This document shows, piece after piece, positions 40,846 to 50,036 of a stretch of DNA of 64,000 bases. The notes beneath the pieces were generated by a model. That model saw nothing but the letters and a program-made list of their open reading frames with translations. It made no database searches and was not told the DNA's origin. Every line of letters starts with the position of its first letter. Positions within the stretch are counted from its first letter, which is position 1. The DNA is from an uncultured Carboxylicivirga sp. (lineage in GTDB: Bacteria; Bacteroidota; Bacteroidia; Bacteroidales; Marinilabiliaceae), in contig NZ_OY771430.1 of the NCBI RefSeq assembly GCF_963674565.1, positions 5,022,001 through 5,086,000 of the forward strand, read 5' to 3'. The position numbers and the translations under genes are program-made.

Positions 40846-41397
40846 ATGTCAAGAATTGGAAAAGCACCGATTAGCATACCTTCAGGAGTGAACGTAACAG
40901 TTAAAGACAATACAGTAACTGTAAAAGGCCCAAAAGGCGAATTAATACAGTCTGTTCACCCTGAGTTGGAAGTGAAAGTTGAGGACGGTACATTAACTTT
41001 AGAGCGTCCTAACGATGAAAAGGAAATACGTTCAATGCACGGTTTATACCGTTCTTTGATTAACAACATGGTTGTTGGTGTTTCTGAAGGATACAAAAAA
41101 GAACTTGAATTAGTAGGTGTAGGTTACCGTGCAACAAACCAGGGACAATTATTGGAATTGTCTTTAGGTTATTCACACCCTATCCATCTATTGTTACCTT
41201 CTGAAATTAAAGTAGAAGCGGTTACTGACAGAAAGAGCAATCCTATTATTACTCTTGAATCTGCAGATAAGCAATTGCTTGGTCAAGTATGTGCGAAAAT
41301 ACGGTCATTGCGTAAGCCTGAACCTTATAAAGGTAAAGGTGTACGTTTCAAAGGCGAGGTTGTTCGTCGTAAGGCTGGTAAATCTGCAAAAGTTTAA
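40846..41397 (+). CDS. rplF: 50S ribosomal protein L6
   Basis: A 183-residue two-domain protein near the sarcin-ricin loop. It shows SRIGKAPISIPSGVNVTV and the C-terminal RSLRKPEPYKGKGVRFKGE. It follows rpsH by 12 bases. Confidence 0.97.
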   Translation: MSRIGKAPISIPSGVNVTVKDNTVTVKGPKGELIQSVHPELEVKVEDGTLTLERPNDEKEIRSMHGLYRSLINNMVVGVSEGYKKELELVGVGYRATNQGQLLELSLGYSHPIHLLLPSEIKVEAVTDRKSNPIITLESADKQLLGQVCAKIRSLRKPEPYKGKGVRFKGEVVRRKAGKSAKV

Positions 41398-41417
41398 TGT
41401 AATTTAAATTAGGAGTT

Positions 41418-41774
41418 ATGGCTGTTTCGAAAATAGAAAGAAGACGAAAAATAAAAGTGCGTGTTCGCAGCAAGATCAGCGGAACCGCAGAACGTCCCCG
41501 TATGACTGTATTCAGAAGTAACAAGCAGATTTCTGTACAATTAATTGATGATGTTGCTGGTAAAACATTGGCAGCTGCTTCATCTTTAGTTAAAGATATC
41601 GCTGAACAAAGCGGAAGTAAGTCAGATAAAGCTGCATTAGTAGGTAAAAGTATTGCCGAAGTTGCTTCTAAAGCTGGTATCACTTCTGTTGTATTCGACA
41701 GAAACGGGTACTTATATCATGGTAGAGTTAAACAATTAGCAGATGCAGCTCGCGAAGCTGGGCTTAAATTCTAA
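41418..41774 (+). CDS. rplR: 50S ribosomal protein L18
   Basis: A 118-residue 5S rRNA-binding protein of the central protuberance. The basic N-terminus (ERRRKIKVRVRSKISGTAER) is followed by RMTVFRSNKQISVQLIDD and the C-terminal FDRNGYLYHGRVKQLADAAR. Confidence 0.96.
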   Translation: MAVSKIERRRKIKVRVRSKISGTAERPRMTVFRSNKQISVQLIDDVAGKTLAAASSLVKDIAEQSGSKSDKAALVGKSIAEVASKAGITSVVFDRNGYLYHGRVKQLADAAREAGLKF

Positions 41775-41780
41775 CAAACT

Positions 41781-42299
41781 ATGGCTGGAAATAACAAAAG
41801 AGTAAGAAACAATAACGATCTTGAATTAAAAGATCGTTTGGTTGCTATCAACAGGGTAACTAAAGTAACCAAGGGTGGTAGAACCTTCAGTTTTTCTGCC
41901 ATTGTTGTGGTTGGAAATGAGAACGGTGTGATCGGATGGGGGCTTGGAAAAGCCGGTGAGGTTACAACTGCAATCGCTAAAGGTGTTGAAGCTGCTAAGA
42001 AGAATCTAGTGAAGGTGCCAGTTATCAAAGGTACTATTCCTCATGAGCAATATGCACGTTATGGTGGTGCTAGCGTATTTATGAAGCCTGCTTCACATGG
42101 TACCGGAGTAAAAGCCGGTGGTGCGATGCGTGCTGTATTGGAGAGTGTTGGTGTAACCGACGTATTGGCGAAATCAAAAGGTTCGTCAAACCCTCACAAC
42201 CTTGTAAAAGCTACTATTAATGCATTAACTGAATTGCGTGATGCAAACGAAGTAGCTCAGGTAAGAGGCGTGTCGTTGGATAAAGTATTTAACGGATAA
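41781..42299 (+). CDS. rpsE: 30S ribosomal protein S5
   Basis: A 172-residue protein of the decoding region and mRNA helicase centre. It has LVAINRVTKVTKGGRTFSF, GNENGVIGWGLGKAGEV and GVKAGGAMRAVLESVGVTD. Residues linked to spectinomycin resistance in other bacteria (the TKVTKGGR loop) look wild-type. Confidence 0.97.
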   Translation: MAGNNKRVRNNNDLELKDRLVAINRVTKVTKGGRTFSFSAIVVVGNENGVIGWGLGKAGEVTTAIAKGVEAAKKNLVKVPVIKGTIPHEQYARYGGASVFMKPASHGTGVKAGGAMRAVLESVGVTDVLAKSKGSSNPHNLVKATINALTELRDANEVAQVRGVSLDKVFNG

Positions 42300-42310
42300 A
42301 AAGGAGAAAA

Positions 42311-42487
42311 ATGGCTAAGATAAAAGTAACTCAGGTTAAGAGTAAGATCGGGGCCACTGCCAGACAAAAAAATACTTTGGCAGCCCTTGGGTTGAGAAAG
42401 CTTCAACAAACCGTTGAACACGAAGCAACACCTCAGATTGAGGGTATGGTTCAAAAAGTGCTGCACTTAGTGTCAGTAGAAAGATAA
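42311..42487 (+). CDS. rpmD: 50S ribosomal protein L30
   Basis: A 58-residue protein, short enough to be missed by simple gene calling: MAKIKVTQVKSKIGATARQK, then TLAALGLRKLQQTVEHEATP and a C-terminal VQKVLHLVSVER. AAGGAGAAAA precedes the ATG. It sits in its canonical place between rpsE and rplO. Confidence 0.96.
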   Translation: MAKIKVTQVKSKIGATARQKNTLAALGLRKLQQTVEHEATPQIEGMVQKVLHLVSVER

Positions 42488-42515
42488 TTTGGTCAAACGA
42501 ATTAGATAAATTAAT

Positions 42516-42962
42516 ATGAATTTAAATAACTTAAGACCTGCAAAAGGCTCAGTAAAAGCTTCAAAGCGAATTGGTCGCGGTCAAGGTTCCGGACGCGGTG
42601 GAACATCCACACGTGGACATAAAGGAGCTAAATCTCGATCAGGTTACTCACGTAAATTCGGTTTTGAAGGTGGACAGATGCCATTGCAGAGAAGGGTTCC
42701 TAAATTCGGGTTCAAAAACATTAACCGCGTTGAATACAAAGCTCTAAACATTGAGGTTTTGCAAGCGTTGGCTGAAAAAAACAGCCTAACTGTTATTGAA
42801 CCAGAAACATTGAGGGAAGCTGGTCTGATTAGCAAGAACGATTTAGTAAAGATTTTAGGAAATGGTGAGTTAAAAGCCAAATTGGAAGTAAAAGCTCATG
42901 CATTCTCAAAGTCAGCTGTCGAAGCTATCGAAGCTGCTCAAGGAACCGTAGTAAAATTGTAA
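42516..42962 (+). CDS. rplO: 50S ribosomal protein L15
   Basis: A 148-residue late-assembly protein. The glycine-rich basic extension GRGQGSGRGGTSTRGHKGAK is followed by GFEGGQMPLQRRVPKFGF and the globular C-terminus. secY follows 4 bases after the stop. Confidence 0.97.
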   Translation: MNLNNLRPAKGSVKASKRIGRGQGSGRGGTSTRGHKGAKSRSGYSRKFGFEGGQMPLQRRVPKFGFKNINRVEYKALNIEVLQALAEKNSLTVIEPETLREAGLISKNDLVKILGNGELKAKLEVKAHAFSKSAVEAIEAAQGTVVKL

Positions 42963-42966
42963 TTGA

Positions 42967-44310
42967 ATGAAACTATTCGAAACCATCCGCAACATCTGGA
43001 AAATTGAGGAGTTAAAATCCCGAATCCTGACAACATTAGTGTATTTATTAATTTACCGTTTGGGTTCCTTTGTGGTTCTTCCAGGGATTGATCCTACTGA
43101 ATTATCCGCTCTTAAAGATCAAACTAGAGACGGAGTACTTGGACTTCTTGATATGTTTTCTGGAGGTGCATTTTCTAATGCTTCAATTTTTGCATTAGGA
43201 ATTATGCCTTACATCTCTGCTTCTATCGTAATTCAATTAATGGGTATAGCAGTACCTTATTTTCAACGTTTACAACGCGAAGGCGAAAGTGGACGAAGAA
43301 AAATTAATCAGATTACACGATACCTTACTGTTGTGATTTTGCTTGTTCAGGGTCCTGGTTTTATTGCCAACCTTAGAGCTCAATCTGCCAGTGCCATAGT
43401 AGAGGATGGATTCGGATTCTTTGCAACCAGTATTATTATTTTAACTGCAGGAACAATGTTCGTAATGTGGTTAGGAGAACGTATTACTGATAAAGGAATT
43501 GGAAACGGTATTTCATTGATCATCATGATCGGTATTATTGCCCGTCTTCCACAGAACCTGATTGCAGAATTCGTATCGCGTTTAGAAGCTTCAAGCGGTA
43601 GCGGTGGTTTGGTGATGTTGCTAATAGAATTTGTTGTATTGTTCTTTGTATTTGCCGGTACAATTTTATTGGTTCAGGGTACTCGTCGTATTCCTGTTCA
43701 GTATGCCAAAAGAATTGTAGGTAATAAGCAATACGGCGGAGTTCGTCAATATATTCCGTTAAAGGTAAATGCAGCTGGTGTGATGCCTATCATTTTTGCA
43801 CAGGCTATCATGTTTATTCCGGTAACTTTTGCAGGTTTCGTAGATAGCGAAGCAGCAACCGGATTTGCAGCTATTTTTGCCAACTTTACCGGATTTTGGT
43901 ATAACTTGATTTTTGCATTAATGATTATTGCTTTCACTTATTTCTACACTGCAATAACTATTAATCCTACGCAAATGGCAGAAGATATGAAACGCAATGG
44001 TGGATTTATCCCTGGTATTAAGCCTGGAAGAAAAACCGTTGAGTTCCTGGATTCAGTAATGTCAAAAATTACTCTTCCTGGTTCAGTATTGCTAGCCATT
44101 GTAGCTATCTTACCTGCTTTCGCAATGATGGCAGGTGTTGATCAGGGATTTGCTCATTTTTACGGAGGTACATCACTACTAATCCTGGTTGGTGTAGTTC
44201 TTGATACTTTGCAGCAGATCGAAAGTCATTTGTTGATGAGACATTATGACGGATTGACTAAGACGGGTAGGATTATGGGTAGAAGTTCTGGTGGAGCTGC
44301 CATTTATTAA
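42967..44310 (+). CDS. secY: Protein translocase subunit SecY
   Basis: The 447-residue channel-forming subunit of the Sec translocon, with ten hydrophobic helices. It has the plug and lateral-gate regions (DMFSGGAFSNASIFALGIMP, then YISASIVIQLM), the ribosome-binding cytoplasmic loop GTRRIPVQYAKRIVG and NPTQMAEDMKRNGGFIPGI. It is cotranscribed with the ribosomal genes as in most bacteria. Confidence 0.97.
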   Translation: MKLFETIRNIWKIEELKSRILTTLVYLLIYRLGSFVVLPGIDPTELSALKDQTRDGVLGLLDMFSGGAFSNASIFALGIMPYISASIVIQLMGIAVPYFQRLQREGESGRRKINQITRYLTVVILLVQGPGFIANLRAQSASAIVEDGFGFFATSIIILTAGTMFVMWLGERITDKGIGNGISLIIMIGIIARLPQNLIAEFVSRLEASSGSGGLVMLLIEFVVLFFVFAGTILLVQGTRRIPVQYAKRIVGNKQYGGVRQYIPLKVNAAGVMPIIFAQAIMFIPVTFAGFVDSEAATGFAAIFANFTGFWYNLIFALMIIAFTYFYTAITINPTQMAEDMKRNGGFIPGIKPGRKTVEFLDSVMSKITLPGSVLLAIVAILPAFAMMAGVDQGFAHFYGGTSLLILVGVVLDTLQQIESHLLMRHYDGLTKTGRIMGRSSGGAAIY

Positions 44311-44331
44311 TGCAGAATTACGATCATTCAA

Positions 44332-45117
44332 ATGATTTATTTAAAGACTGACGAAGAAATAGAGTTAATGCGTGAAAGCAACATGATTGTTGCGAAAACG
44401 CTTGGTGAGATAGCGAAGGTAATCAAGCCAGGAGTTTCTACGTTAGAACTAGATAAAATAGCGGAGACCTTCATTAGGGATAATGGAGGTACTCCTGCCT
44501 TTTTAAATTACCAGGGATTTCCTAATACGCTTTGTACCTCGGTTAATGACCAGGTTGTACACGGAATTCCTAACAACAAACCTTTAATGGAAGGTGACGT
44601 TGTTTCGGTTGATTGTGGAGCCCTTAAAAACGGTTTCTTTGGTGATTCTGCTTATACTTTTATGGTTGGCAATGTTGACCCTGAAGTAAAAGCACTTTTA
44701 GAAGCAACTAAAGCATCGTTGTATAAGGGTATTGAACAGGCATTAGAGAATAACCGTCTGGGTGATGTTGGATATGCTATTCAAAAATACACTGAAGATT
44801 TAGGTTATTCTGTAGTTCGTGAAATGGTGGGCCATGGTATTGGTCAGAATTTACACGAAGCACCTGAAGTTCCCAATTATGGCCGAAAGGGTAATGGAAC
44901 CAAATTAAAAGCAGGTATGGTGATTGCCATCGAACCAATGATCAATATGGGCAAGCGTCAAATTGTTCAGGAAAACGATGGATGGACCATCAGAACTGCC
45001 GATAAAAAGGTTTCTGCTCATTATGAACATACTGTAGCAATAAGAAAAGGTGAAGCTGATGTACTTTCTAGTTTTAAATTTGTAGAAGAAGTATTAACTT
45101 TGCGGTCTGAAAAATAA
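44332..45117 (+). CDS. map: Methionine aminopeptidase, type I
   Basis: Removes the initiator methionine. The 261 residues contain the dinuclear-metal ligands in VSVDCGALKNGFFGDSAYTF, the His of REMVGHGIGQNLHEAPEVPN and the Glu pair (IAIEPMINMG and AHYEHTVAI). No SH3-linker extension is present. It lies between secY and infA, a common arrangement. Confidence 0.96.
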   Translation: MIYLKTDEEIELMRESNMIVAKTLGEIAKVIKPGVSTLELDKIAETFIRDNGGTPAFLNYQGFPNTLCTSVNDQVVHGIPNNKPLMEGDVVSVDCGALKNGFFGDSAYTFMVGNVDPEVKALLEATKASLYKGIEQALENNRLGDVGYAIQKYTEDLGYSVVREMVGHGIGQNLHEAPEVPNYGRKGNGTKLKAGMVIAIEPMINMGKRQIVQENDGWTIRTADKKVSAHYEHTVAIRKGEADVLSSFKFVEEVLTLRSEK

Positions 45118-45131
45118 AAAGTTATATAATT

Positions 45132-45350
45132 ATGGCGAAACAAGCGTCGATAGAACAAGACGGTACAATCATTGAAGCCTTATCCAATGCCATGTTTAGA
45201 GTGGAATTGGAGAACGGACATATCATTACTGCACACATCTCAGGTAAAATGCGCATGCATTACATTAAGATCTTACCTGGAGATAAAGTAAAAGTAGAGA
45301 TGTCTCCGTATGATTTGACAAAAGGAAGAATATCCTATAGATATAAATAG
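45132..45350 (+). CDS. infA: Translation initiation factor IF-1
   Basis: A 72-residue OB-fold protein occupying the A-site during initiation: KQASIEQDGTIIEALSNAMF, HISGKMRMHYIKILPGDKVK, and SPYDLTKGRISYRYK at the end. The length is exactly that of the family. Confidence 0.97.
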   Translation: MAKQASIEQDGTIIEALSNAMFRVELENGHIITAHISGKMRMHYIKILPGDKVKVEMSPYDLTKGRISYRYK

Positions 45351-45364
45351 TAAACTGACTGATC

Positions 45365-45481
45365 ATGAAGGTTAGAGCATCTGTAAAAAAGAGAAGTGCC
45401 GACTGCAAAATCGTAAAACGCAAAGGGCGCTTATACGTGATTAATAAAAAGAATCCAAAGTTTAAACAACGTCAAGGATAA
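45365..45481 (+). CDS. rpmJ: 50S ribosomal protein L36
   Basis: A 38-residue protein: MKVRASVKKRSADCKIVKRK then GRLYVINKKNPKFKQRQG. Of the classical C-x2-C-x12-C-x4-H zinc site only one Cys remains, so this is the zinc-free (C-minus) type. rpsM starts 4 bases after the stop. Confidence 0.95.
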   Translation: MKVRASVKKRSADCKIVKRKGRLYVINKKNPKFKQRQG

Positions 45482-45485
45482 TATT

Positions 45486-45863
45486 ATGGCAAGGATTGCT
45501 GGAGTTGATATACCATCTAATAAAAGAGGTGAAGTAGCTTTGACTTACATCTACGGAATTGGACGTAGCAGAGCTAATGAAATTCTTAGTACCGTTGGTG
45601 TTGACCGCGATTTAAAAGTATCTGAATGGACTGACGAACAAGTGAAAGCTATTCGTGAGACTATCGGTAGTACTTTCAAAATCGAAGGTGAATTACGTTC
45701 TGAGATACAATTGAACATCAAGCGATTGATGGACATCGGTTGTTACCGTGGTATTCGTCACCGTATTGGTTTACCATTACGTGGACAATCTACTAAAAAC
45801 AACGCTCGTACTCGTAAAGGTAAGAAGAAGACTGTTGCAAATAAAAAGAAAGCCACTAAATAA
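45486..45863 (+). CDS. rpsM: 30S ribosomal protein S13
   Basis: A 125-residue protein linking the 30S head to P-site tRNA and L5. It starts ARIAGVDIPSNKRGEVALTY and ends with the basic tail RGQSTKNNARTRKGKKKTV. It opens the alpha segment. Confidence 0.97.
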   Translation: MARIAGVDIPSNKRGEVALTYIYGIGRSRANEILSTVGVDRDLKVSEWTDEQVKAIRETIGSTFKIEGELRSEIQLNIKRLMDIGCYRGIRHRIGLPLRGQSTKNNARTRKGKKKTVANKKKATK

Positions 45864-45873
45864 TAAGTAAGAT

Positions 45874-46263
45874 ATGGCAAAAAAGTCAGGATCTCAGAAA
45901 AAGAGAGTCGTAAAAGTGGAAGCGCAGGGACAGGCTCATATCCATTCATCTTTCAACAACATTATTATTTCGCTGACTAATACCAACGGTCAGGTGATCT
46001 CGTGGTCAAGTGCTGGTAAAATGGGTTTCAAAGGTTCTAAAAAGAACACCCCATATGCTGCACAAATGGCAGCTACTGATTGTTCAAAAGTAGCTTTCGA
46101 CTTGGGATTGAGAAAAGTTAAGGTGTATGTGAAAGGTCCAGGAAATGGTCGTGAATCTGCAATGCGTTCAATTCATGCTGCTGGTATCGAAGTAACTGAA
46201 ATCGTAGATGTTACTCCATTACCACATAATGGTTGTCGTCCACCGAAACGTAGAAGAGTTTAA
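45874..46263 (+). CDS. rpsK: 30S ribosomal protein S11
   Basis: A 129-residue platform protein: HIHSSFNNIIISLTNTNGQV, KGPGNGRESAMRSIHAAGIE and the terminal PHNGCRPPKRRRV. A 143-base gap to rpsD follows, the largest gap in the alpha segment. Confidence 0.97.
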   Translation: MAKKSGSQKKRVVKVEAQGQAHIHSSFNNIIISLTNTNGQVISWSSAGKMGFKGSKKNTPYAAQMAATDCSKVAFDLGLRKVKVYVKGPGNGRESAMRSIHAAGIEVTEIVDVTPLPHNGCRPPKRRRV

Positions 46264-46369
46264 TTTCTCACTAGTTATTAACCATAGGTTTTTGACGGAG
46301 AATTTTGAATAAGAATTGGTTATATGATTATTACATCCTCTCTATAATCAGCGGCTGCCATATTCAATA

Positions 46370-46397
46370 TTTAAAGTCAAAAATTTAAAGTCAAAAA
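46370..46397. repeat. 14-base tandem repeat upstream of rpsD
   Basis: TTTAAAGTCAAAAA occurs twice in direct tandem (46370-46383, 46384-46397), ending 9 bases before the rpsD ATG. It lies in an unusually long gap within the operon. Confidence 0.7.
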
Positions 46398-46406
46398 TTT
46401 AGAAGA

Positions 46407-47012
46407 ATGGCTAGATATATTGGTCCAAAAACAAGAATCGCTCGTAAGTTTGGTGAAGCGATTTATGGTCCGGATAAAAATTTCGAAAGAAGAAATTTTC
46501 CTCCTGGACAACACGGAGCAAACCGTCGTAGAAAAACAAGTGAATACGGTTTGCAGTTAAAAGAAAAGCAAAAAGCTAAGTATACTTATGGAGTGTTGGA
46601 AAAACAATTCCGTAACTTATACAAAAAGGCTTCACGCAGTAAAGGTGTTACTGGTGAGGTGTTACTTGGTCTTTTAGAATCGCGTTTGGATAATGTTGTA
46701 TTCCGTATGGGTATTGCACCTACACGTGCAGCAGCGCGACAACTAGTATCTCATCGTCACATTGTAGTTGATGGAAGTGTTGTTAATATTCCTTCATATC
46801 AGGTTAAACCTGATCAAATTGTGGGAATCCGCGAAAAGTCAAAATCTTTGGAAGTAATTTCTGATTCATTGGCTAATTCTGGAGCGCATAAATTTTCTTG
46901 GATTGAATGGGATAGTAACTCATTATCAGGTAAATTCTTAACTGTACCTGATAGAAGCGATATTCCAGAAAATATTAAAGAACAACTGATAGTTGAATTG
47001 TATTCTAAATAA
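46407..47012 (+). CDS. rpsD: 30S ribosomal protein S4
   Basis: A 201-residue assembly initiator for the 30S body. ARYIGPKTRIARKFGEAIYG lacks the N-terminal zinc cysteines; the S4 RNA-binding domain is VVFRMGIAPTRAAARQLVSH with HIVVDGSVVNIPSYQV. S4 is the autoregulator of the alpha operon in E. coli; here the long gap with a tandem repeat lies directly upstream. Confidence 0.97.
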   Translation: MARYIGPKTRIARKFGEAIYGPDKNFERRNFPPGQHGANRRRKTSEYGLQLKEKQKAKYTYGVLEKQFRNLYKKASRSKGVTGEVLLGLLESRLDNVVFRMGIAPTRAAARQLVSHRHIVVDGSVVNIPSYQVKPDQIVGIREKSKSLEVISDSLANSGAHKFSWIEWDSNSLSGKFLTVPDRSDIPENIKEQLIVELYSK

Positions 47013-47021
47013 TTAATTCTT

Positions 47022-48014
47022 ATGGCAATATTAGCATTCCAAAAACCAGACAAAGTAATCATGCTGGAAGCCGACGATAAATTCGGCAAATTTGAATTTC
47101 GTCCGCTCGAGCCAGGATATGGTATTACCGTTGGAAACGCCTTAAGAAGAATTTTGTTGAACTCTTTAGAGGGATACGCAATTACTACTGTCAAGATCGA
47201 AGGTGTAGATCATGAATTCTCTAGTATTCCTGGAGTAATTAATGATGTTACCGAAATCGTTCTTAACCTTAAACAGGTACGCTTCAAGAGCCTGGTAGAA
47301 GAAACTGATCAGGAAACTGTGAATGTTTCAATATCCGGTAAAGAAGAATTTACTGCAGGTGATTTAAACCAGTTTATGACAAACTTTGAGGTGTTAAACC
47401 CAGAGCTTGTAATTGCTAAAATGAATCCGGAAGTAAATCTGCAAATGACATTAACCATTAATAAAGGACGTGGTTATGTTGTTTCAGACGAAAACAAACC
47501 AGTTGAGGCAGAATTTGGTGTAATTGCTATTGATTCAATTTACACTCCTATTCGTAACGTTAAATATGCGATTGAAAACTATCGTGTAGAACAAAAGACA
47601 GACTACGAAAAGTTAGTGATTGATATTGAGTCAGATGGTTCAATCCATCCAAAAGATGCCTTGAAAGAAGCAGCTAAAATTCTTATTTATCACTTCATGC
47701 TATTCTCTGATGAAAAGATCACTCTTGACTCAGATGAGAAATTTGGCAATGAAGAATTCGATGAAGAAGTATTACACATGCGTCAACTTCTGAAGACCAA
47801 ACTTGTGGATATGGATCTTTCGGTACGTGCCTTGAATTGTTTGAAGGCTGCCGATGTTGAAACATTAGGCGAGTTAGTTACTTTTAATCGTAACGACCTG
47901 CTTAAATTCCGTAATTTTGGTAAGAAGTCTCTTACAGAATTAGATGATCTGTTACTTAATATGGGACTGACTTTCGGAATGGATACCGCAAAGTATAAAT
48001 TAGACAAGGAATAA
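47022..48014 (+). CDS. rpoA: RNA polymerase alpha subunit
   Basis: A 330-residue assembly and activator-contact subunit. The N-terminal dimerisation domain (about 1-230) has FEFRPLEPGYGITVGNALRR, and the C-terminal DNA-binding domain (about 255-325) has SVRALNCLKAADVETLGELV and FRNFGKKSLTELDDLL. It lies between rpsD and rplQ as usual. Confidence 0.97.
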   Translation: MAILAFQKPDKVIMLEADDKFGKFEFRPLEPGYGITVGNALRRILLNSLEGYAITTVKIEGVDHEFSSIPGVINDVTEIVLNLKQVRFKSLVEETDQETVNVSISGKEEFTAGDLNQFMTNFEVLNPELVIAKMNPEVNLQMTLTINKGRGYVVSDENKPVEAEFGVIAIDSIYTPIRNVKYAIENYRVEQKTDYEKLVIDIESDGSIHPKDALKEAAKILIYHFMLFSDEKITLDSDEKFGNEEFDEEVLHMRQLLKTKLVDMDLSVRALNCLKAADVETLGELVTFNRNDLLKFRNFGKKSLTELDDLLLNMGLTFGMDTAKYKLDKE

Positions 48015-48019
48015 TCGCG

Positions 48020-48550
48020 ATGAGACATAGAAAGAAATTTAATCATTTAGGTCGTACGAGCGCACATCGTAAAGCAATGTTAGCAAATATGGCTTCGTCT
48101 TTGATCCTTCACAAAAGAATCAAAACGACTGTAGCTAAAGCTAAAGCATTGCGTATTTATGTTGAGCCTCTTATTACGAAGACCAAAGGTTTGAGCACTA
48201 TTGAGGAAAAAACTCATGCTCAACGTACAGTATTTGCTATTTTAAAAGATAAATACGCAGTAAAAGAATTATTTACTGAAGTTGCTGAAAAAGTAGCAGA
48301 TCGCCCGGGAGGTTATACTCGTATTTTAAAGTTAGGTAACCGTGTTGGTGATAACGCTGAAATGTGTTACATCGAGTTGGTTGACTACAACGAAAATATG
48401 TTGGAGACTAAGAAAGCCTCAGCAAAAGGTAAGAGAACAAGACGTGGACGTAGTAAAGCTACAGCTGCTGCTGTAACTGAAGCTCCTGCTCAGGAAACTG
48501 CTTCATCTGAACAAGCTTCAGAATCTACTGATGCCGAAACAAAAGAATAA
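48020..48550 (+). CDS. rplQ: 50S ribosomal protein L17 with C-terminal extension
   Basis: A 176-residue protein. The core (about 1-125: MRHRKKFNHLGRTSAHRKAM, GYTRILKLGNRVGDNAEMCY) is followed by some 50 residues of lysine/arginine-rich and then Ala/Thr/Glu-rich low-complexity sequence (KGKRTRRGRSKATAAAVTEA). Such tails are common in Bacteroidota L17 and probably disordered. It ends the ribosomal block before a terminator. Confidence 0.96.
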   Translation: MRHRKKFNHLGRTSAHRKAMLANMASSLILHKRIKTTVAKAKALRIYVEPLITKTKGLSTIEEKTHAQRTVFAILKDKYAVKELFTEVAEKVADRPGGYTRILKLGNRVGDNAEMCYIELVDYNENMLETKKASAKGKRTRRGRSKATAAAVTEAPAQETASSEQASESTDAETKE

Positions 48551-48561
48551 CATTTTTTAAA

Positions 48562-48590
48562 GAAAGGAAAGACGATTGTTTTTCCTTTTT
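48562..48590 (+). terminator. Terminator of the ribosomal block
   Basis: Stem AAAGGAAA (48562-48569) / TTTCCTTT (48580-48587) followed by further T residues, 12 bases after the rplQ stop. The stem is AT-rich and only moderately strong. Confidence 0.65.
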
Positions 48591-48604
48591 TTCTTTGTTT
48601 GGTG

Positions 48605-48612
48605 TAAATTTG
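48605..48612 (+). promoter_or_regulatory. Possible -7 box upstream of eno
   Basis: TAAATTTG fits TAnnTTTG and lies 74 bases before the eno ATG, just after the terminator. A TTTG -33 box at the usual spacing is not seen. Confidence 0.4.
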
Positions 48613-48685
48613 GGGATAATTGTCAAGATGGACTATTATCCTTTTTTTTTAGAATTTTTCTATCAATACATAAATTGAATTAATT

Positions 48686-49987
48686 ATGGGACAAATTACT
48701 AACATTCACGCCCGCGAAATCCTTGATTCACGTGGTAATCCTACTGTTGAAGTAGAAGTAACTGTTGAAAATGAAGTTATTGGTCGTGCTGCTGTACCAT
48801 CAGGAGCTTCTACCGGAGAGCATGAAGCTCTTGAAATGCGTGACGGTGACAAAGGTCGTTACCTGGGTAAAGGTGTGTTGAATGCAGTAAAAAATGTTAA
48901 CGAGGTAATTGCTCCTGAGCTTATTGGAATGAGCGTATTTGAGCAAGTTAAAATCGATAACAAAATGTTGGAAATGGATGGCACTAAAACCAAAAGTAAA
49001 TTAGGTGCTAATGCTATCTTAGGTGTTTCTTTGGCTTGTGCTCGTGCTGCTGCTGAGTATCTTGGAATGCCATTGTACCGTTACATCGGTGGAACAAATG
49101 CTGTAACTCTTCCTGTTCCAATGATGAACATCATCAACGGTGGTTCTCACTCTGATGCTACTATCGCTTTCCAGGAATTTATGATTCGCCCTGTTGGAGC
49201 TGCTTCATTCCGCGAAGGTTTGCGTATGGGTGCTGAAGTATTCCATGCTTTAGCTAAAGTATTGAAAAGCAAAGGTCTTTCTACTGCAGTAGGTGACGAA
49301 GGTGGTTTCGCTCCTATGTTAGGTGGTACTGAAGAAGCTATTGATTCTATCTTAACAGCTATCACTAACGCTGGTTATAAGCCAGGACGTAAAGAAGATG
49401 GTGGTGATGTTTCAATCGCTATGGACTGTGCTTCTTCTGAGTTTTACAAAGAAGGAGTTTATGATTACAGTATTTTCGAACCAAACGGTGCTAAACGTAC
49501 ATCAGCTGAACAAGCTGCTTATTTGGCTGATTTGGTTGCAAAATACCCAATCGATTCTATCGAAGACGGTATGGATGAAAATGACTGGGACGGATGGGTT
49601 GCTTTGAATGCAGCTATCGGTGATAAGTGTCAGTTGGTTGGTGACGATTTATTTGTTACTAACGTTGATTACTTGAAAAAAGGTATCGAGTTGGGAGCTG
49701 CTAACTCAATCCTGATTAAAGTTAACCAGATTGGTACTTTAACTGAAACACTAAACGCTATTGAAATGGCTCACCGTGCTGGATTTACTTCAGTTACTTC
49801 TCACCGTTCAGGTGAAACTGAAGATTCAACTATCGCTGACATTGCTGTTGCTACAAATAGTGGACAAATCAAAACTGGTTCATTAAGCCGTTCTGACCGT
49901 ATGGCAAAATATAACCAATTACTTCGTATCGAAGAAGAATTAGGTGAAACTGCAATTTACGGATACGCTAAAGTTCAAAAGAAATAA
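48686..49987 (+). CDS. eno: Enolase
   Basis: Interconverts 2-phosphoglycerate and phosphoenolpyruvate. The 433 residues carry AREILDSRGNPTVEVEV, the mobile loop PSGASTGEHEALEMRDGD, VGDEGGFAPML, the magnesium ligands (AMDCASSEFY, SIEDGMDENDW, VGDDLFVTN), catalytic Lys in NSILIKVNQIGTLTET and SHRSGETEDSTIADIAV. Codon use and length are typical of a highly expressed gene. A strong terminator follows. Confidence 0.97.
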   Translation: MGQITNIHAREILDSRGNPTVEVEVTVENEVIGRAAVPSGASTGEHEALEMRDGDKGRYLGKGVLNAVKNVNEVIAPELIGMSVFEQVKIDNKMLEMDGTKTKSKLGANAILGVSLACARAAAEYLGMPLYRYIGGTNAVTLPVPMMNIINGGSHSDATIAFQEFMIRPVGAASFREGLRMGAEVFHALAKVLKSKGLSTAVGDEGGFAPMLGGTEEAIDSILTAITNAGYKPGRKEDGGDVSIAMDCASSEFYKEGVYDYSIFEPNGAKRTSAEQAAYLADLVAKYPIDSIEDGMDENDWDGWVALNAAIGDKCQLVGDDLFVTNVDYLKKGIELGAANSILIKVNQIGTLTETLNAIEMAHRAGFTSVTSHRSGETEDSTIADIAVATNSGQIKTGSLSRSDRMAKYNQLLRIEEELGETAIYGYAKVQKK

Positions 49988-50006
49988 TTGAAACTGCGAT
50001 ATAGTG

Positions 50007-50036
50007 AAGAGGCTGTCTGTTTTCAGACAGCCTCTT
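50007..50036 (+). terminator. Terminator of eno
   Basis: Perfect 13-bp stem AAGAGGCTGTCTG (50007-50019) / CAGACAGCCTCTT (50024-50036), loop TTTT, then a long T-run. Confidence 0.95.
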
